Assembly (NCBI GenBank): GCA_949289295.1
Contig: CASENM010000021.1
Coordinates: forward strand, 1 to 60,455
From: an uncultured Bacteroides sp.
GTDB taxonomy: Bacteria; Bacteroidota; Bacteroidia; Bacteroidales; Bacteroidaceae
Direction: 5' to 3'
Length of the DNA: 60,455 nt
This document shows, piece after piece, positions 32,719 to 41,251 of this stretch. Below the pieces are notes generated by a model. That model was given only the letters and a program-made list of their open reading frames with translations. It was not told the DNA's origin and searched no databases. Positions within the stretch are counted from its first letter, which is position 1; each line of letters starts with the position of its first letter. The position numbers and the translations under genes were made by a program.

Positions 32719-33948
32719 TTATAGACATTGGCAAATTCTTTTTATCCCTTCTTCGCAATCTTTCCGGTTGCCGAAAGAGGTGATTCTGACATAGCCTTCT
32801 CCGCTCGGGCCAAATCCGATGCCCGGAGTGCTGACCACATGCGCTTCGTACAATAATTTGTCGAAAAACTTCCAGGCAGTCATGTTCCCCGGAGCTTTCA
32901 GCCATAGGTAAGGTGCATTGTCACCGCCGAAAAACTGAAGTCCTGTCTTTTGGAGCAGGCGTTTCATCATCATGGCGTTTTCCATATAGTAACCAATCAT
33001 TTCCTGCACCTGCCTTTTCCCTTCCGGAGAATAGATGGCTTCTGCTCCCCGTTGGGTGATATAGGAGACACCATTGAATTTGGTCGACTGTCGGCGGAGC
33101 CAGAGCTTGTTGAGCGGTATTCTTTTTCCTTCGAGTGTGGCAGCCGTCACTTCTTTCGGGATGACCATATACCCGCATCGTACGCCGGTGAATCCTGCGG
33201 TTTTTGAAAAGCTTCGTGATTCGATGGCTACTTTTTTGGCACCTTTGATTTCATAGATGGAGTGAGGTATCTCCGGATTTTGGATATATGCCTCATAGGC
33301 ACCGTCAAAAATGATCAGCGCATCGTTTTCGATGGCATAGCTGACCCATTTCTTGAGCTCGGCTTTGCTGAGAACGGCTCCTGTAGGGTTGTTGGGATAG
33401 CACAGGTAGATGATGTCGATACGCCGGTCGGGTATGTCAGGAATGAAGCCTTTTTCTATTTTGCAAGGCAGATAGACCACATTGCTCCATTCGCTTTCAT
33501 TTTCAAGAGTGCCTGCTCTTCCTGACGACACGTTCGAATCTACGTATGCCGGATAGATAGGGTCTGTGACTCCGATACTGTTGTCATGTCTCAGAATGTC
33601 GCCTATGTTGCCCGTGTCAGATTTGGCTCCGTCACTGATGAACACTTCGCTTGGCTCCAGACTGATTCCCCTTGCAGCATAGTCATGTTTTATAATGGCG
33701 TCAATCAGAAAATCATATCCCTGTTCCGGACCGTATCCATGAAATGTCTCTGTATGCCCCAGTTCAGTTGCAGCTTTCTGCATGGCCTCGATGCAAGCTT
33801 GTGGAATCGGCTGTGTCACGTCTCCGATGCCCAGATTGATGACATTGGCTTTGGGATGTGTGACCTTGAAAGAGTTGATTTTCTTTGTAATATCCGTAAA
33901 CAGATAGTTTTCGGGTAATTTCAGCAGATGTTCGTTGACTAATGCCAT
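32719..33948 (-). CDS. dapL: LL-diaminopimelate aminotransferase
   Basis: Converts tetrahydrodipicolinate directly to LL-diaminopimelate using glutamate, the short route to lysine and peptidoglycan. A 409-residue fold type I PLP enzyme. PLP lysine lies in SRSFSKTAGFTGVRCGY. Other family marks are NLGIGDVTQPIP, GYGPEQGYDFL, FISDGAKSD and YPNNPTGAVLSK. It heads a unit with glnN. No dapF is next to it, although the two are often neighbours. Confidence 0.96.
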   Translation of the reverse strand: MALVNEHLLKLPENYLFTDITKKINSFKVTHPKANVINLGIGDVTQPIPQACIEAMQKAATELGHTETFHGYGPEQGYDFLIDAIIKHDYAARGISLEPSEVFISDGAKSDTGNIGDILRHDNSIGVTDPIYPAYVDSNVSSGRAGTLENESEWSNVVYLPCKIEKGFIPDIPDRRIDIIYLCYPNNPTGAVLSKAELKKWVSYAIENDALIIFDGAYEAYIQNPEIPHSIYEIKGAKKVAIESRSFSKTAGFTGVRCGYMVIPKEVTAATLEGKRIPLNKLWLRRQSTKFNGVSYITQRGAEAIYSPEGKRQVQEMIGYYMENAMMMKRLLQKTGLQFFGGDNAPYLWLKAPGNMTAWKFFDKLLYEAHVVSTPGIGFGPSGEGYVRITSFGNRKDCEEGIKRICQCL

Positions 33949-33971
33949 TGTCTTCTTCTATGATTTGGGTG

Positions 33972-33979
33972 CAAAAATA
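33972..33979 (-). promoter_or_regulatory. Promoter -7 element for dapL-glnN
   Basis: TATTTTTG on the minus strand, 23 nt before the dapL ATG. The -33 position has no TTTG. Confidence 0.45.
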
Positions 33980-34068
33980 CGAAATTCACTGAATTTATAA
34001 AAACTGCCTCTCCGAAATTTTTTCATGCTATTTAAAATTGATATAAGTCAAGTGTGTGATTTTTTTCG

Positions 34069-34076
34069 TATTTTTG
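34069..34076 (+). promoter_or_regulatory. Promoter -7 element for the YitT gene
   Basis: TATTTTTGCAC. It lies within the longest open frame (from 34056), so translation must begin downstream, at 34092 or 34104. Confidence 0.5.
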
Positions 34077-34091
34077 CACGGAATTTTTAAA

Positions 34092-34991
34092 ATGTTGAAA
34101 ATAATGAATCCTGTTTTACCTGTTACGCGTAAACAAAAAATGTTGAGAGAAGCCAAAGATTATTTGGCAATTGCTTTGGGAATGATTATGTATGGTATAG
34201 GATGGACTGTCTTTCTGTTGCCGAGTGATATTCCTTCGACGGCAGTTCCGGGTATTGCGTCCATCGTATTCTGGGCGACGGGTTTTCCTGTACAATACAC
34301 TTATCTGATTATTAATTTGGGCCTTCTTCTGCTGGCATTGAAGATTCTGGGACTGAAATTCTGCCTGAAAACTATTTTTGCCGTTTTTGTCCTTACTTTC
34401 ATTCTGGAGGTGATTGAGAGTCTGATTACCGAACCTTTGATCCATGACCAGCCGTTCATGTCGTGTGTGTTGGGAGCATTCTTTTGCGGAGGAGGTATCG
34501 GAATCGCTTTTTCCGCGAATGGAAGTACAGGGGGTACCGATATCATTGCGGCAGTTGTCCATAAGTATCGTGACATTTCATTGGGACGTGTGATTCAGAT
34601 TTGTGACCTTGTCATCATTTCTTCCAGCTATCTGGTGTTGCATAGTTGGGAGAAGGTTGTATACGGATATGTGGTGCTTTTCATTTCCAGCTTTGTGCTG
34701 GATCAGGTGGTGAACAGCGCGCGTCTGTCCGTACAGTTTTTCATCATTTCCAGCAAATATGAAGAAATCGGTGCCCGAATCAACAAAGACCTTCATCGTG
34801 GCGTAACTTTCATTGACGGAGTGGGCTGCTACACGCATAATAATGTGAAAATGATGTTTGTGCTGGCGAAAAAACGTGAATCAAACACAATTTTCCGTCT
34901 GATTAAAGATATCGATCCGAAAGCGTTTGTTTCGCAGAGCGCAGTTATCGGTGTGTTCGGCGAAGGCTTTGACCGTATCAAAGTGAAATGA
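34092..34991 (+). CDS. YitT family membrane protein (DUF161 + DUF2179)
   Basis: About 299 residues: five to six membrane helices in the first two thirds (IALGMIMYGIGWTVFLLP, STAVPGIASIVFWATGFP, FFCGGGIGIAFSANGSTGGTDIIA) followed by a cytoplasmic DUF2179 ferredoxin-like domain (SKYEEIGARINKDLHRGVTF, FGEGFDRIK at the end). Function is unknown in the family; a transporter or channel is likely. The open frame begins at 34056, but a promoter -7 element at 34069 rules that out; ATG 34092 or 34104 remain. A Crp/Fnr regulator follows 16 nt later. Confidence 0.85.
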   Translation: MLKIMNPVLPVTRKQKMLREAKDYLAIALGMIMYGIGWTVFLLPSDIPSTAVPGIASIVFWATGFPVQYTYLIINLGLLLLALKILGLKFCLKTIFAVFVLTFILEVIESLITEPLIHDQPFMSCVLGAFFCGGGIGIAFSANGSTGGTDIIAAVVHKYRDISLGRVIQICDLVIISSSYLVLHSWEKVVYGYVVLFISSFVLDQVVNSARLSVQFFIISSKYEEIGARINKDLHRGVTFIDGVGCYTHNNVKMMFVLAKKRESNTIFRLIKDIDPKAFVSQSAVIGVFGEGFDRIKVK

Positions 34992-35007
34992 TGGGGGAGG
35001 TGTTTTT

Positions 35008-35601
35008 ATGACAGCAAGTACGAATATCGAAATATCCCGTCTCCTTGCCTCTACACGTCATAGCCTTTTGTCGAGAGAGCAGCTTCATCGTCTGGCAGAT
35101 ATCCTCGAGTGTAAGAAATACAAGAAAGGTGAACGTATTTTGGATGAAAGGGAGATTTGCACATGCCTGCGGTATATAGAGAAGGGGATGACCCGTCAGT
35201 TTTACTATAAGTATGATAAAGATTTGACCGAGCATATCGCTTATGAAGGAGGTATTGTAATCTGTTTGGAAAGTTATCTGAAAGCAGAGCCTACACGGCT
35301 GATGATCGAGACACTTGAACCTTCAGTGATATGGGAGATTCCAAAAGCTTCCATCGAAAAGCTCTCGCTGGAAGATGCGGAAATAGGGGCGTGGTACCGG
35401 CGTGTGTTCGAAGAGTCGCTGATTGAATCACAAATCAAGGCGGATACACTCCGTTTCGAGCCGGCCCATGAGCGCTATATGAAACTGATGCAGTTGCATC
35501 CCGAAATATTGAAGCGTGCTCCGTTGGTGTATATCGCATCATTACTTCAGATGAGTCCTGAAACCTTGAGCCGTGTGCGTTCGGCAAGTTTGAACAGCTG
35601 A
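35008..35601 (+). CDS. Crp/Fnr-family transcriptional regulator
   Basis: A 197-residue protein with an N-terminal cyclic-nucleotide-binding-like barrel (about 15-125, YKKGERILDEREICTCLRYIEKGMTRQFYY) and a C-terminal winged helix (about 150-197, RAPLVYIASLLQMSPETLSRVR as recognition region). It has no cysteines arranged like Fnr, and no obvious cAMP-binding RES motif, so the signal is unknown. It starts 16 nt after the YitT gene, with a GGGGGAGG stretch 8 nt before the ATG, and probably shares its message. It is short, ending just past the recognition helix, as common in Bacteroidota members. Confidence 0.85.
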   Translation: MTASTNIEISRLLASTRHSLLSREQLHRLADILECKKYKKGERILDEREICTCLRYIEKGMTRQFYYKYDKDLTEHIAYEGGIVICLESYLKAEPTRLMIETLEPSVIWEIPKASIEKLSLEDAEIGAWYRRVFEESLIESQIKADTLRFEPAHERYMKLMQLHPEILKRAPLVYIASLLQMSPETLSRVRSASLNS

Positions 35602-35634
35602 TTTCTTTAATGATAAAGAAGGTATGGGCTGTCT

Positions 35635-36888
35635 TTAGAACAGCACCATACCCACTTCAAATATTCCTTTATCCTCAAATGCATGATTTCCCTTGTAGGT
35701 GCGGGTCCATCCGTAGCCTCCTGAAGCGAAGAGCCCGAACCGATGCGTGATGCTGTATTCCAGATTGACTCTGGGCTCTAGCGCATATAGCCTTTCGGGA
35801 TATCCGTGGGTGGTCTTGTTGTCGAGGCTTTCGATATGGTAATATCCGATATCGGCACTGATGTCCAGTTTGGGTGTCAGGCTGTAATAAACTCCCGCGC
35901 GATAAAATGCACTGACTGAAAAATCCTTGTCGGTACCCAGATAATAGGCTCCGGCACCAAACTGTGTATATGTATATTTGTTCTTGAAGCGGACGGACAG
36001 ACTTCCTTTGTTGGCGTTTCCTCCAGAAATGAGCATCTGCACGCGAGTTTGAGGCTTGATGTTGATGCATCCTACCTGGTTGGCACAACTGTCGGTGCTT
36101 ACATTGATGAGGCCGATTTGGATTCCTCTTTTCCCTCCGGTATTTACGTTCCCTACTCCGAGCTGTACGCCATGGTTCTGTGCGCTGAAGTTGATGGCTG
36201 CCAATTGCACGCCTTTATTGGTGACGCTCACATTGCCCACTCCGGCCAGTTGCCATCCTTCATTCGAGTGGGCGGCTACATTGAGCAGCGACGTAATCTG
36301 TACTCCTCTTGACGATTCGCCTGACACGTTCATCAGACCTCCTATGGAGAGCCCGGCCTGCACTTCGCCTGCCACGTTGCCCAATCCTGCAATCATGAAC
36401 CCTCTGGTGTCTTTTCCGCCCATGTTGAGAAGGCCGGAAAGGGCCATTCCCTCTATGTCGCCTCCTGAAATGTTGCCCAGTCCCGACACTGTCAGGCCAT
36501 AGGATGAAGTTCCGCTAACATTCATGAGTCCGGAAAAGATGGCTCCACAGGCTCTGTGTCCCGTCACGTTTGTGATGCCGGCAATCTGCAGACCTGTTGA
36601 TTTCAGTCCCGTAATGTTGGCGAATCCGGCCACTTGCATGCCGTAGGCGTTGTAATGCTGAAGGCTCGATATGACATTGATGCCTGCTCCGTTGAGGCAG
36701 GAATAGTTGCTGAACAATCCGAGGTTGAAATAAGTGCGGTGAGGCGACTTTTTCTTGTCGGTGATGTTCAGTGAAACGTTAGGTCCTTTCTTCAGTCCTT
36801 CGGAGGTGAATCTTTGGCCATATAGTGAGGTACATCCTCCGAAGAAGATTCCTCCGGCAAGCAATGCGTGTAGTATAGTAAGTCTCAT
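35635..36888 (-). CDS. LA_2272-type surface repeat protein with beta-barrel end
   Basis: A 417-residue exported protein. N-terminal signal of about 19-24 residues, either a lipobox (FFGGC) or a normal cleavage after YGQ. The middle (about 75-275) is a run of about ten 21-22-residue repeats with the pattern GLxxSGLxNVSG, such as FSGLMNVSGTSSYG, which is the LA_2272 surface-repeat signature and probably forms a beta-solenoid. The C-terminal 120 residues look like outer-membrane strands, ending FEVGMVLF. It begins 6 nt after the acyl-CoA synthetase stop, so the two are almost certainly on one message. The function is unknown. Confidence 0.75.
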   Translation of the reverse strand: MRLTILHALLAGGIFFGGCTSLYGQRFTSEGLKKGPNVSLNITDKKKSPHRTYFNLGLFSNYSCLNGAGINVISSLQHYNAYGMQVAGFANITGLKSTGLQIAGITNVTGHRACGAIFSGLMNVSGTSSYGLTVSGLGNISGGDIEGMALSGLLNMGGKDTRGFMIAGLGNVAGEVQAGLSIGGLMNVSGESSRGVQITSLLNVAAHSNEGWQLAGVGNVSVTNKGVQLAAINFSAQNHGVQLGVGNVNTGGKRGIQIGLINVSTDSCANQVGCINIKPQTRVQMLISGGNANKGSLSVRFKNKYTYTQFGAGAYYLGTDKDFSVSAFYRAGVYYSLTPKLDISADIGYYHIESLDNKTTHGYPERLYALEPRVNLEYSITHRFGLFASGGYGWTRTYKGNHAFEDKGIFEVGMVLF

Positions 36889-36894
36889 TTGTCT

Positions 36895-38553
36895 TTATTT
36901 TACATCTTGATACAAGAAACGTTTGATACTCTTTTTCGGAGTCTTTTCAAATTCTTCAGGATAAATTTTCACCCGTGCAATCTGCGAATAGGCAGGGAGT
37001 TCGGCATTGACCGCAATTCTGTTTTCTTCCATGATTCTTGCAATGTCGCTGTCGGTCAGTCCTTGTGCGTATGCATCGTCGAAATCCGGATAAATCAGTG
37101 CGGCCAGCTTGTTGTCGCTTTGCTGGATAACGATATTTTCACTGACATACGGGAGGTTGCTGATTTTTTCCTCAATTTCTTCCGGGTAGATATTCTGTCC
37201 GGACGGGCCGAGAAGCATGTTCTTGCTCCGTCCCTTGATGGTTACATTCCCGTCTTTGTCCATGATTCCCAAGTCTCCGGTATGGAGCCAGCCGTCCTTG
37301 TCAAGAACCTGTGCCGTCGATTCCGGATTCTTGTAATACCCCAGCATCACGTTGTCGCCGCGTGTCAATATTTCTCCTACCACGTTGGCGGGATCGCTGC
37401 TGTCAATTTTGATTTCCATGCGTGGGGCAGCTTTTCCGCAGGTGCCGGGCTTGTAGCTTTTCCAGTCCTCGTAGCAGATAATCGGGCCGCATTCGGTCAT
37501 TCCGTAGCCTACGGTGTAAGGGAAGTCGAGGCTTCTGAGCAGTCTCTCCACATCTTGGTTGAATGCGGCGCCGCCGATGATTATTTCGTAAAAGTTCGCC
37601 CCGAAAGCCTGTACCATGTGTTCACGTAAGGTGGATTCTATCTTTTCGTTGATGATAGGCAGTTTCAGGAGGATTTTCATCTTCAAGGTCTCCAGTTTCG
37701 GGAGTACATTTTTCTTGATGATCTTTTCAATGATGAGAGGTACGGAAATCACGATATGTGGCTTGACATCAGTGAAAGCCTGAAAGATGATTTTCGGACT
37801 CGGCATGCGGGTCAGGAAGTAGATGTGGCATCCGGCACATATTTCGTAGATGAATTCAAATGCCAGACCATACATGTGAGCCATCGGAAGGATGGATATC
37901 ACTCGGCTGCCAGGTTTCAGATTCAGCACTTCGAAAGCGAACTGGGTGTTTGACCACAGGGAGCGGTAGGGCAACATGACCCCTTTCGAGAAGCTGGTGG
38001 TCCCGGAGGTATAGTTGATGATGGCCAGTTCTTCCGGCTCGTCGCGCCGGTAGCTGACATGTTCCTTTCTGAAGTTGCGCGGGAATTTCTTGCCGAACAT
38101 CTCGTTCAGGTGCTCGCGGGCGTATTCCAGTTGCTTGCTGCGGCATACGAGCAGGGTGAAGTCGGTCATCAGGATGATTCCTTCCAGCAAGGGCATTTCT
38201 GCTTCGTTAAGTGATTCCCAAACCACATCACCCACGAACAGCAGACGCGCATCAGAATGATTTACGATGTTTTGTATGTTGTCGGCCTTGAATTCATGGA
38301 GAATGGGGACGGCTATTGCGCCGTAGGTCAGGATTGCAAGGAACGCCACCCCCCAATGGGAACTGTTGCGTCCGCACAAAGCCACTTTGTCGCCGGGCTT
38401 GACTCCGCTTTCATAAAGCAGGATGTGAAGTTTCTCAATCTTGCGGGCTACGTCTTTGTATTGTAATGTGGCGCCTTTGTAGTCTGTGAGCGCATCCATA
38501 TCCCAATTTTTTTTGATGCTGTCTTCCACAAAGGCCAGAAAACTTCTTTCCAT
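36895..38553 (-). CDS. AMP-binding long-chain acyl-CoA synthetase-like protein
   Basis: About 552 residues, ANL superfamily: activates a carboxylic acid, probably a fatty acid, as acyl-AMP and then thioester. Motifs: ATP-binding INYTSGTTSFSKGVMLPYR (P-loop), YGMTECGP, GWLHTGDLG, and KNMLLGPSGQNIYPEEIEE in the C-terminal subdomain, ending with KTPKKSIKRFLYQ that holds the catalytic lysine. The frame extends to 38580, but MERSFLAFVEDS at 38553 is the natural start and lies 43 nt from a good promoter. It precedes the LA_2272 surface protein gene by 6 nt, an unusual pairing. Confidence 0.88.
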   Translation of the reverse strand: MERSFLAFVEDSIKKNWDMDALTDYKGATLQYKDVARKIEKLHILLYESGVKPGDKVALCGRNSSHWGVAFLAILTYGAIAVPILHEFKADNIQNIVNHSDARLLFVGDVVWESLNEAEMPLLEGIILMTDFTLLVCRSKQLEYAREHLNEMFGKKFPRNFRKEHVSYRRDEPEELAIINYTSGTTSFSKGVMLPYRSLWSNTQFAFEVLNLKPGSRVISILPMAHMYGLAFEFIYEICAGCHIYFLTRMPSPKIIFQAFTDVKPHIVISVPLIIEKIIKKNVLPKLETLKMKILLKLPIINEKIESTLREHMVQAFGANFYEIIIGGAAFNQDVERLLRSLDFPYTVGYGMTECGPIICYEDWKSYKPGTCGKAAPRMEIKIDSSDPANVVGEILTRGDNVMLGYYKNPESTAQVLDKDGWLHTGDLGIMDKDGNVTIKGRSKNMLLGPSGQNIYPEEIEEKISNLPYVSENIVIQQSDNKLAALIYPDFDDAYAQGLTDSDIARIMEENRIAVNAELPAYSQIARVKIYPEEFEKTPKKSIKRFLYQDVK

Positions 38554-38596
38554 AAAATCATTCTGATATAAATTGCACAAATCGGGTTCTTTTGAG

Positions 38597-38628
38597 CAAA
38601 GATACCTTTTTGTCGCAAATATTCAAAC
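38597..38628 (-). promoter_or_regulatory. Promoter for the acyl-CoA synthetase unit
   Basis: On the minus strand, TTTG (38628-38625) and TATCTTTG (38604-38597) with a 20-nt spacer, a full match to the Bacteroidota consensus. Confidence 0.65.
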
Positions 38629-38654
38629 AAAAAGGAGAGAAAAGTTTGACAGCC

Positions 38655-40367
38655 TCAGACAGTCGTATTCTCCGTAAGCCCGCCGGTCAATATCTCGTAC
38701 AGGCTTTTAGGCGTGGAGGTGTCCAGCTTTTGCTTGATTCTGCTCCGTTTCATCCATACCGACGACGGTGCTATGCCGAGCAGCACGGCTTCTTCGTTCC
38801 CGTCGAATCCCAGTATGTGCAGGCGGCAGTATCGCTGTTCGTCTTCCGAGAGGCTGTCGAAATGCCTCAGCAGCAGCGGCTGTAAGTCCGGGTAGATTCT
38901 GTCGGTTTCTTCGGCCAGCTGTTTCCAAAGTTTGTCCGTCAGCAGGCATCTGTCTTTTCCCGGCTGTTTCTTGTTTGCCAGGGTCGTCAGTTTCTTGCAG
39001 ATGGCGGAAGTTTCCATGTGTTGTTTCTGCATCCGTCTGAACTGTTCTGTCAGTGAAATGATTTTCTGCTGTTGCCTGATCATGTCTTCCCGGCCTCCCT
39101 GCATGCCCTTCAGCTCGTTTTCCGCTTCGGCCAACAGTCTTGCGGTCTCTTTTTGTTCTTTTTCCATTGTCTTCAGTTCTTCTTCCCGCCAGCGGAGCCT
39201 CATCGCCGTATGTTTGCGGTAGAAGATAAGCGAGAGGCCGGCGATTGTCAGCAGGCAGGTCGAGAGAATGGCATAGATGGACAGCCGTTGTCTGTCGTTT
39301 TCAAGCCGGGCGTTCTTTTCCAGTGTTTTCAGATGGTTGTATTTTTTCTCCGTCTCCAGCACTCTCATTTCCATTTGTCTGTGGTAGATGGAATCCAGTG
39401 TTTCCATGGCTGTTTCCTTGAATCGCAGTGCGGTTTTGTAGTCGCCTTCCGATTTGAATATTCCGTAATACAGGTCGTTGATGCTGTAGTCTTTCGGATC
39501 CTCTTTTTCGGCCAGCCGGTCTGTCAGTTTTTTTGCTTCGGCTGTTTTTCCTTGGGCCAGATAGATGAATGCCAGTCCGAACGAGTCCTGCCTTCCGCCT
39601 CTTGTGTCGAGTACCATTGCTTTCTTGCAGTATTCTTCGGCTTTGTCATATTGCTTTTCGTGCTCGTATATCCCGGTGTATGCGTTGGCGATGGCATAGT
39701 TCAGTCGTTGGATGTCCAGCTTTCTTGCGATGGAGTCAGCCTGGCTCATGAAGCGGTGGGCGGCTTTTATAGAGTCGGTGATAACATATTCTAAAGCGAG
39801 GTTTTTCAGGGCGTATGCCTGGCTTTTATGGTTTCTTGCCTTGGAGAACAGCGAAGCGGCTTCCGCATATTTGTCCTTTACTTCCTGCATGAGGAAGGTT
39901 TCCCGATAGATGTCGGCCATGTAGGTGCAGATATATCCTGCCAGATTGTATTCCTGGCATGTCTTGGCATGGTCCAGTGCCTCGGCGTAGGTTTTCATCG
40001 CCTTGTCGAAATCCCCGTCGCCGGCATACGCCCTTCCCAGAAAAAGATGTGCCTGTATGCGTTCGGTTGTGGAGCCGTTCTTGTCCAGCCATTTTGCGGC
40101 ACGCCCCCATTGCCGTGCTGTGCGTGCGTCGGCATGTGTATAGTTGGTGGCTTTTCCGGAAAGTATGCACCATCGTGCGAAATCCCGGTCGGACAGGTTG
40201 TCGGGGTCGGGCAGATTTTCCAACAGCATTTCCGCACTGTCTGCATGGTGGACAAGCAGACGTTCCGCCTTGTCAAGTATGTCGTGGTATGGATTGTCTT
40301 TCGTTTCTCCGCATCCTGCCGCAGCCAGCAGAAACGGTATGACAATCAGAAAAATTTGTATTTTCAT
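38655..40367 (-). CDS. TPR sensor-regulator with membrane helix, coiled coil and HTH
   Basis: About 570 residues. Signal or lipobox at the start (LLAAAGC, Cys19), then TPR-like helical repeats (about 30-330) in the periplasm, a single membrane helix (about 364-383, YAILSTCLLTIAGLSLIFY), a cytoplasmic coiled coil (about 392-455), and a LuxR/sigma-like helix-turn-helix near the C-terminus (about 510-548, SEDEQRYCRLHILGFDGNEE, then VWMKRSRIKQKL). This layout is the common Bacteroidota TPR regulator, believed to couple periplasmic signals to transcription. A second ATG at 40379 is possible; 40367 was preferred because the -7 element ends at 40389. A lipobox plus a later membrane helix is an odd combination. 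Confidence 0.8.
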   Translation of the reverse strand: MKIQIFLIVIPFLLAAAGCGETKDNPYHDILDKAERLLVHHADSAEMLLENLPDPDNLSDRDFARWCILSGKATNYTHADARTARQWGRAAKWLDKNGSTTERIQAHLFLGRAYAGDGDFDKAMKTYAEALDHAKTCQEYNLAGYICTYMADIYRETFLMQEVKDKYAEAASLFSKARNHKSQAYALKNLALEYVITDSIKAAHRFMSQADSIARKLDIQRLNYAIANAYTGIYEHEKQYDKAEEYCKKAMVLDTRGGRQDSFGLAFIYLAQGKTAEAKKLTDRLAEKEDPKDYSINDLYYGIFKSEGDYKTALRFKETAMETLDSIYHRQMEMRVLETEKKYNHLKTLEKNARLENDRQRLSIYAILSTCLLTIAGLSLIFYRKHTAMRLRWREEELKTMEKEQKETARLLAEAENELKGMQGGREDMIRQQQKIISLTEQFRRMQKQHMETSAICKKLTTLANKKQPGKDRCLLTDKLWKQLAEETDRIYPDLQPLLLRHFDSLSEDEQRYCRLHILGFDGNEEAVLLGIAPSSVWMKRSRIKQKLDTSTPKSLYEILTGGLTENTTV

Positions 40368-40388
40368 AAGAATCTCCATAGGTATTTA

Positions 40389-40396
40389 CAAAAATA
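40389..40396 (-). promoter_or_regulatory. Promoter -7 element for the TPR regulator
   Basis: TATTTTTG on the minus strand, 21 nt before the ATG at 40367. It sits in a partial palindrome (GTATTT...AAATAC). Confidence 0.4.
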
Positions 40397-40399
40397 CAA

Positions 40400-40687
40400 A
40401 TTTATCCGGATTAATCCGTTCTTTGCCGGTTATAATCACAGGCTGTAACTGAATGTTCCTGTCATGCCGTTTTTTCGTTGGAGACAAGGATGCTGTATTG
40501 CATAGGCCAATATAGGAATTATTGCATAGCATAGTGCCAGCATGAAGGTTTTGGTTTCATTATATATTTTTAAATAGTAGATTGAATGTTTGGATAAGAG
40601 AGAGCGCATCATCCCGACGCACTCTCCCTGAAAAGGATTTTTCAGACCAATCCGTTTATAAATTTGCAATTTCTTCCGTACTGAGAT
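40400..40687. other. Gene-free interval with a hairpin
   Basis: About 290 nt without a credible gene. A weak stem (GAGAGCGC at 40601 with GCACTCTC at 40619, one G-U pair) could end the small lipoprotein message on the minus strand. Nothing else was recognised. Confidence 0.4.
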
Positions 40688-40912
40688 TTATTTGAACGCA
40701 GATACGCGTTTGTCAGTCCAAAAAGATGGTTGTTGTAAGGACTTGAGTTCGGAACGAATATAGTGGATAATGGCGTTCCGTTTTGGTAAACCGGAATGCA
40801 ATATCTTCTTGTGTTCTTCCGGCACGGTGGGCGTGTCCTCCGATGAGCATGCCTGTATGAACCATCCCGCGGCCAGTATGCAGAGCGACAAGAATAAAGT
40901 GTTGCGTTTCAT
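40688..40912 (-). CDS. Small predicted lipoprotein, 74 residues
   Basis: A short open frame with a clear lipoprotein start: MKRNTLFLSLCILAAGWFIQ followed by Cys22 and SSED. The mature part of about 52 residues has no family I recognise and ends WTDKRVSAFK. The frame extends upstream to 40966, but the signal peptide begins at 40912. It could be a real small lipoprotein or the 5' remnant of a longer gene. No matching continuation was found in other frames. Confidence 0.45.
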   Translation of the reverse strand: MKRNTLFLSLCILAAGWFIQACSSEDTPTVPEEHKKILHSGLPKRNAIIHYIRSELKSLQQPSFWTDKRVSAFK

Positions 40913-41144
40913 AATCCATCGTTTTTTTGTGGTTTTTAAAATTAGGACAAAATCCGATGAAACCATGAATCTGATATGGATTTTTGCTATATGGGCGCAT
41001 GCTTATTATCAACGGGTTATGAACATTCCCCTATACAGACACCTATATGGTATGTTTGTTAACTCATTGATATTCAGTGGGTATTGCGGATAATGACTTT
41101 TTCCGGATTTTTATGCAGGATGTGGGCGGTTTCGGATACAAAAA

Positions 41145-41225
41145 GAACGTCAAGACGTTTTACTTGAAACGCCTTGACGTTTTAAAAAAATGCTTAGGCG
41201 TTTTGAATGAAACGTCTAGGCGTTT
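41145..41225. repeat. Palindromic tandem repeat family A, locus 2 (four units)
   Basis: Units at 41145-41160 (GAACGTCAAGACGTTT), 41167-41182 (AAACGCCTTGACGTTT), 41188-41203 (AAATGCTTAGGCGTTT) and 41210-41225 (AAACGTCTAGGCGTTT). Spacers are 6, 5 and 6 nt. Outer parts (AAACG, CGTTT) are constant while the 4-6 central bases differ from locus 1 and vary in matched pairs (TCAAG/CTTGA; CTTAG/CTAGG). It lies 26 nt past the stop of the GH13 gene (minus strand). The 40913-41144 stretch before it holds nothing recognised. Confidence 0.8.
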
Positions 41226-41251
41226 TCAGAGAAGTTTCTCTTCTTTTATTT

